Shown here piece by piece: positions 62,611-64,000 of a DNA stretch of 64,000 bases (the stretch's first letter is position 1; each line of letters opens with the position of its first letter). Location of the stretch: the NCBI GenBank assembly GCA_963855995.1, contig OY979728.1:3024330-3088329 (forward strand). Reading direction: 5' to 3'. A program made the position numbers and the translations under genes. This stretch comes from Muricea muricata (lineage: Eukaryota > Cnidaria > Anthozoa > Malacalcyonacea > Plexauridae). Under the pieces are notes generated by a model, which made no database searches, was not told where the DNA came from, and saw only the letters and a list, made by a program, of their open reading frames with translations.

Positions 62611-62744
62611 CTAAAATAGAAAGATGACACATTTATACTATATGGTCCTGGCTGCTGAATTACATCGTAAAATGTCAAGCTAACTATCCTTTTGTAAGAG
62701 CTTTTTTATCGATCATGAGTTGCTATTGCAAGAAAACGTAACTA

Positions 62745-63480
62745 AACTATCTTGATTTGCACTGGATAGCTCTATCAGTTCTACGTGAACTGTTCTTCCC
62801 AGAGATTTCATAAAACTCACCTTTTATTGTTCTAGTATTACTACAGAAGGAAACCTACACTAAACTAACTTTATTTATACTGGATAGCTCTAACAGTTCT
62901 AAACTGTTCTTCCTAGAGGTCCAGTAAGGATCATCTCTTATTGATCAAGTGTTACTACAGGAGGAAACCTAAACTAAACTAACTTTATTTACACTGGATA
63001 GCTCTATCAGTTCTAAACTGTTCTTCCTAGTGGTCCAGTGAGTATCATCTCTTATAGATCCAGTGTTACTACAGGAGGAAACCTAAACTAAAATAACTTT
63101 ATTTATACTGGATAGCTCTATCAGTTCTAAACTGTTTTTCCTAGAGGTCCAGTAAGGATCATCTCTTACTGATCCAGTGTTACTGCAGGAGGAAACCTAA
63201 ACTAAACTAACTTTATTTATACTGGATAGATCTATCAGTTCTAAACTGTTCTTCCTAGAGGTCCAGTAAGGATCATCTCTTGTTGATCCAGTGTTACTAT
63301 AGGAGAAAACCTAAACTAACTTTATTTATACTGGATAGCTCTATCAGTTCTAAACTGTTTTTCCTAGAGGTCCAGTAAGGATCGTCTCTTATTCATCCAA
63401 TGTTACTACAGAAGGAAACCTACAATAAATTAACTTTATTTATACTGGGAAGCTCTATCAGTTCTAAATTGTTCTTGACA
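62745..63480 (-). repeat. 114-bp satellite S, array 3 (inverted)
   Basis: About six units in the opposite orientation, between gene E and gene D. On the minus strand each unit contains ataaataaag, that is an AATAAA in sense orientation to gene E. Confidence 0.88.
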
Positions 63481-63535
63481 GAGGCCTTGTCCTTGCCTGC
63501 CTTGTCCTTGATTCAACGACATTAAAAAACTTATT

Positions 63536-63801
63536 TTAAAACTTATTCAAATAACCCTTACTCTTCAAAACTTTATTCAAATTCTTAAATTTTTTCTTTT
63601 GATCTTCAAAGGTCATATTCAAGTCACGACTTGTCCACGTGATGGTACGACCGGCGGGACGTGGTGGAATTTTCCATGAGTTTTCCACACGACTATCACC
63701 TTGTGAGAACGGGCGACTGAAATCCGATTCTTTACCGACCTGCATACGAACATTAGACGACGGCTTCACAACTTGAGGCGGCGAAGCCTGTACGGGAACA
63801 T
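63536..63801 (-). CDS. Last exon of an unrecognised gene (gene E), continues to the right
   Basis: After an acceptor (ttcttcaaacag) a phase-1 exon encodes 87 residues plus TAA, with no in-frame stop and a charged, conserved-looking end (FEDQKKKFKNLNKVLKSKGY). It has a Pro-rich start (VPVQASPPQVVKP) and a central SWKIPPRPAGRTITW stretch. Family not recognised. An internal CAAG|gtgata could also serve as a phase-1 donor, which would link this exon to gene D (next exon begins CC CAA GAA); that alternative cannot be excluded. Confidence 0.45.
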
Positions 63802-64000
63802 CTGTTTGAAGAATTGTTATAAAACTTTGAGCTTTCAGATTGTAATGCTGAATATTTCACTAGTTCACTACATGGAAGACTGAAGCGGCATTTTTCTAAA
63901 TATGAACATTGCTAAAAACTATTGTAATTTTGATGTTCGAAATAAGTCACTAAAAACTTTCAAAAAGGTTAGGTGCGCGACCAGGATTCATAATAAGGTC

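Overview
The window looks like nuclear DNA of an invertebrate animal. Coding exons are separated by spliceosomal introns with GT..AG borders, promoters carry TATA boxes, intergenic DNA is AT-rich, and foldback/MITE-like repeats are dense. A ZCCHC9 orthologue and two intronless rhodopsin-class receptors with almost no second extracellular loop fit a cnidarian, most likely an anthozoan. That placement is inference, because no rRNA or mitochondrial marker is present.

Left third (1-22300): a cluster of three related secreted collagen genes. Gene A (minus, 5' part only, 480-2624), gene B (minus, complete, 7107-10488) and gene C (plus, complete, 13261-22200) share a design: a short signal-peptide exon, a short linker exon, Gly-X-Y exons whose lengths are exact multiples of 9 and whose introns all split the Gly codon after its first base, and (in B and C) a 254-nt last exon. 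That last exon encodes a ten-cysteine domain whose spacing closely follows the resistin/RELM family (C..C..CxCxxxC..CxCxC..CC, ending Cys-Cys-Arg). Gene C also has a von Willebrand A domain with an intact MIDAS ahead of the collagen stalk. This cluster of collagen-resistin-like and VWA-collagen-resistin-like proteins is the main discovery of the window.

Middle (22300-50000): mostly repeat-rich intergenic DNA with two intronless GPCR genes on the plus strand (32947-34011 and 47179-48942). The second has a roughly 300-residue third intracellular loop built partly from 23-residue repeats. A decayed non-LTR retrotransposon 3' end lies at 39600-40150.

Right part (50000-64000): ZCCHC9 (minus, six exons, 50258-52916); an unrecognised gene of at least eleven exons (minus, 54967-62610, 5' end not found); and the last exon of another unrecognised gene (minus, 63536-63801) that runs off the right edge.

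Repeats: a foldback family of about 390 bp (six copies in the first 27 kb), a 91-92-bp tandem family (three loci, two orientations), a 114-bp tandem family carrying AATAAA (40.9-42.3, 55.2-55.9, 62.7-63.5 kb), an AT-rich array of roughly 85-bp units at 28.2-29.2 kb, and several unrelated inverted-repeat elements. No tRNA, rRNA, CRISPR array or intact transposase was seen. Exon borders were deduced by eye from splice consensus and frame continuity; no transcript data were available.
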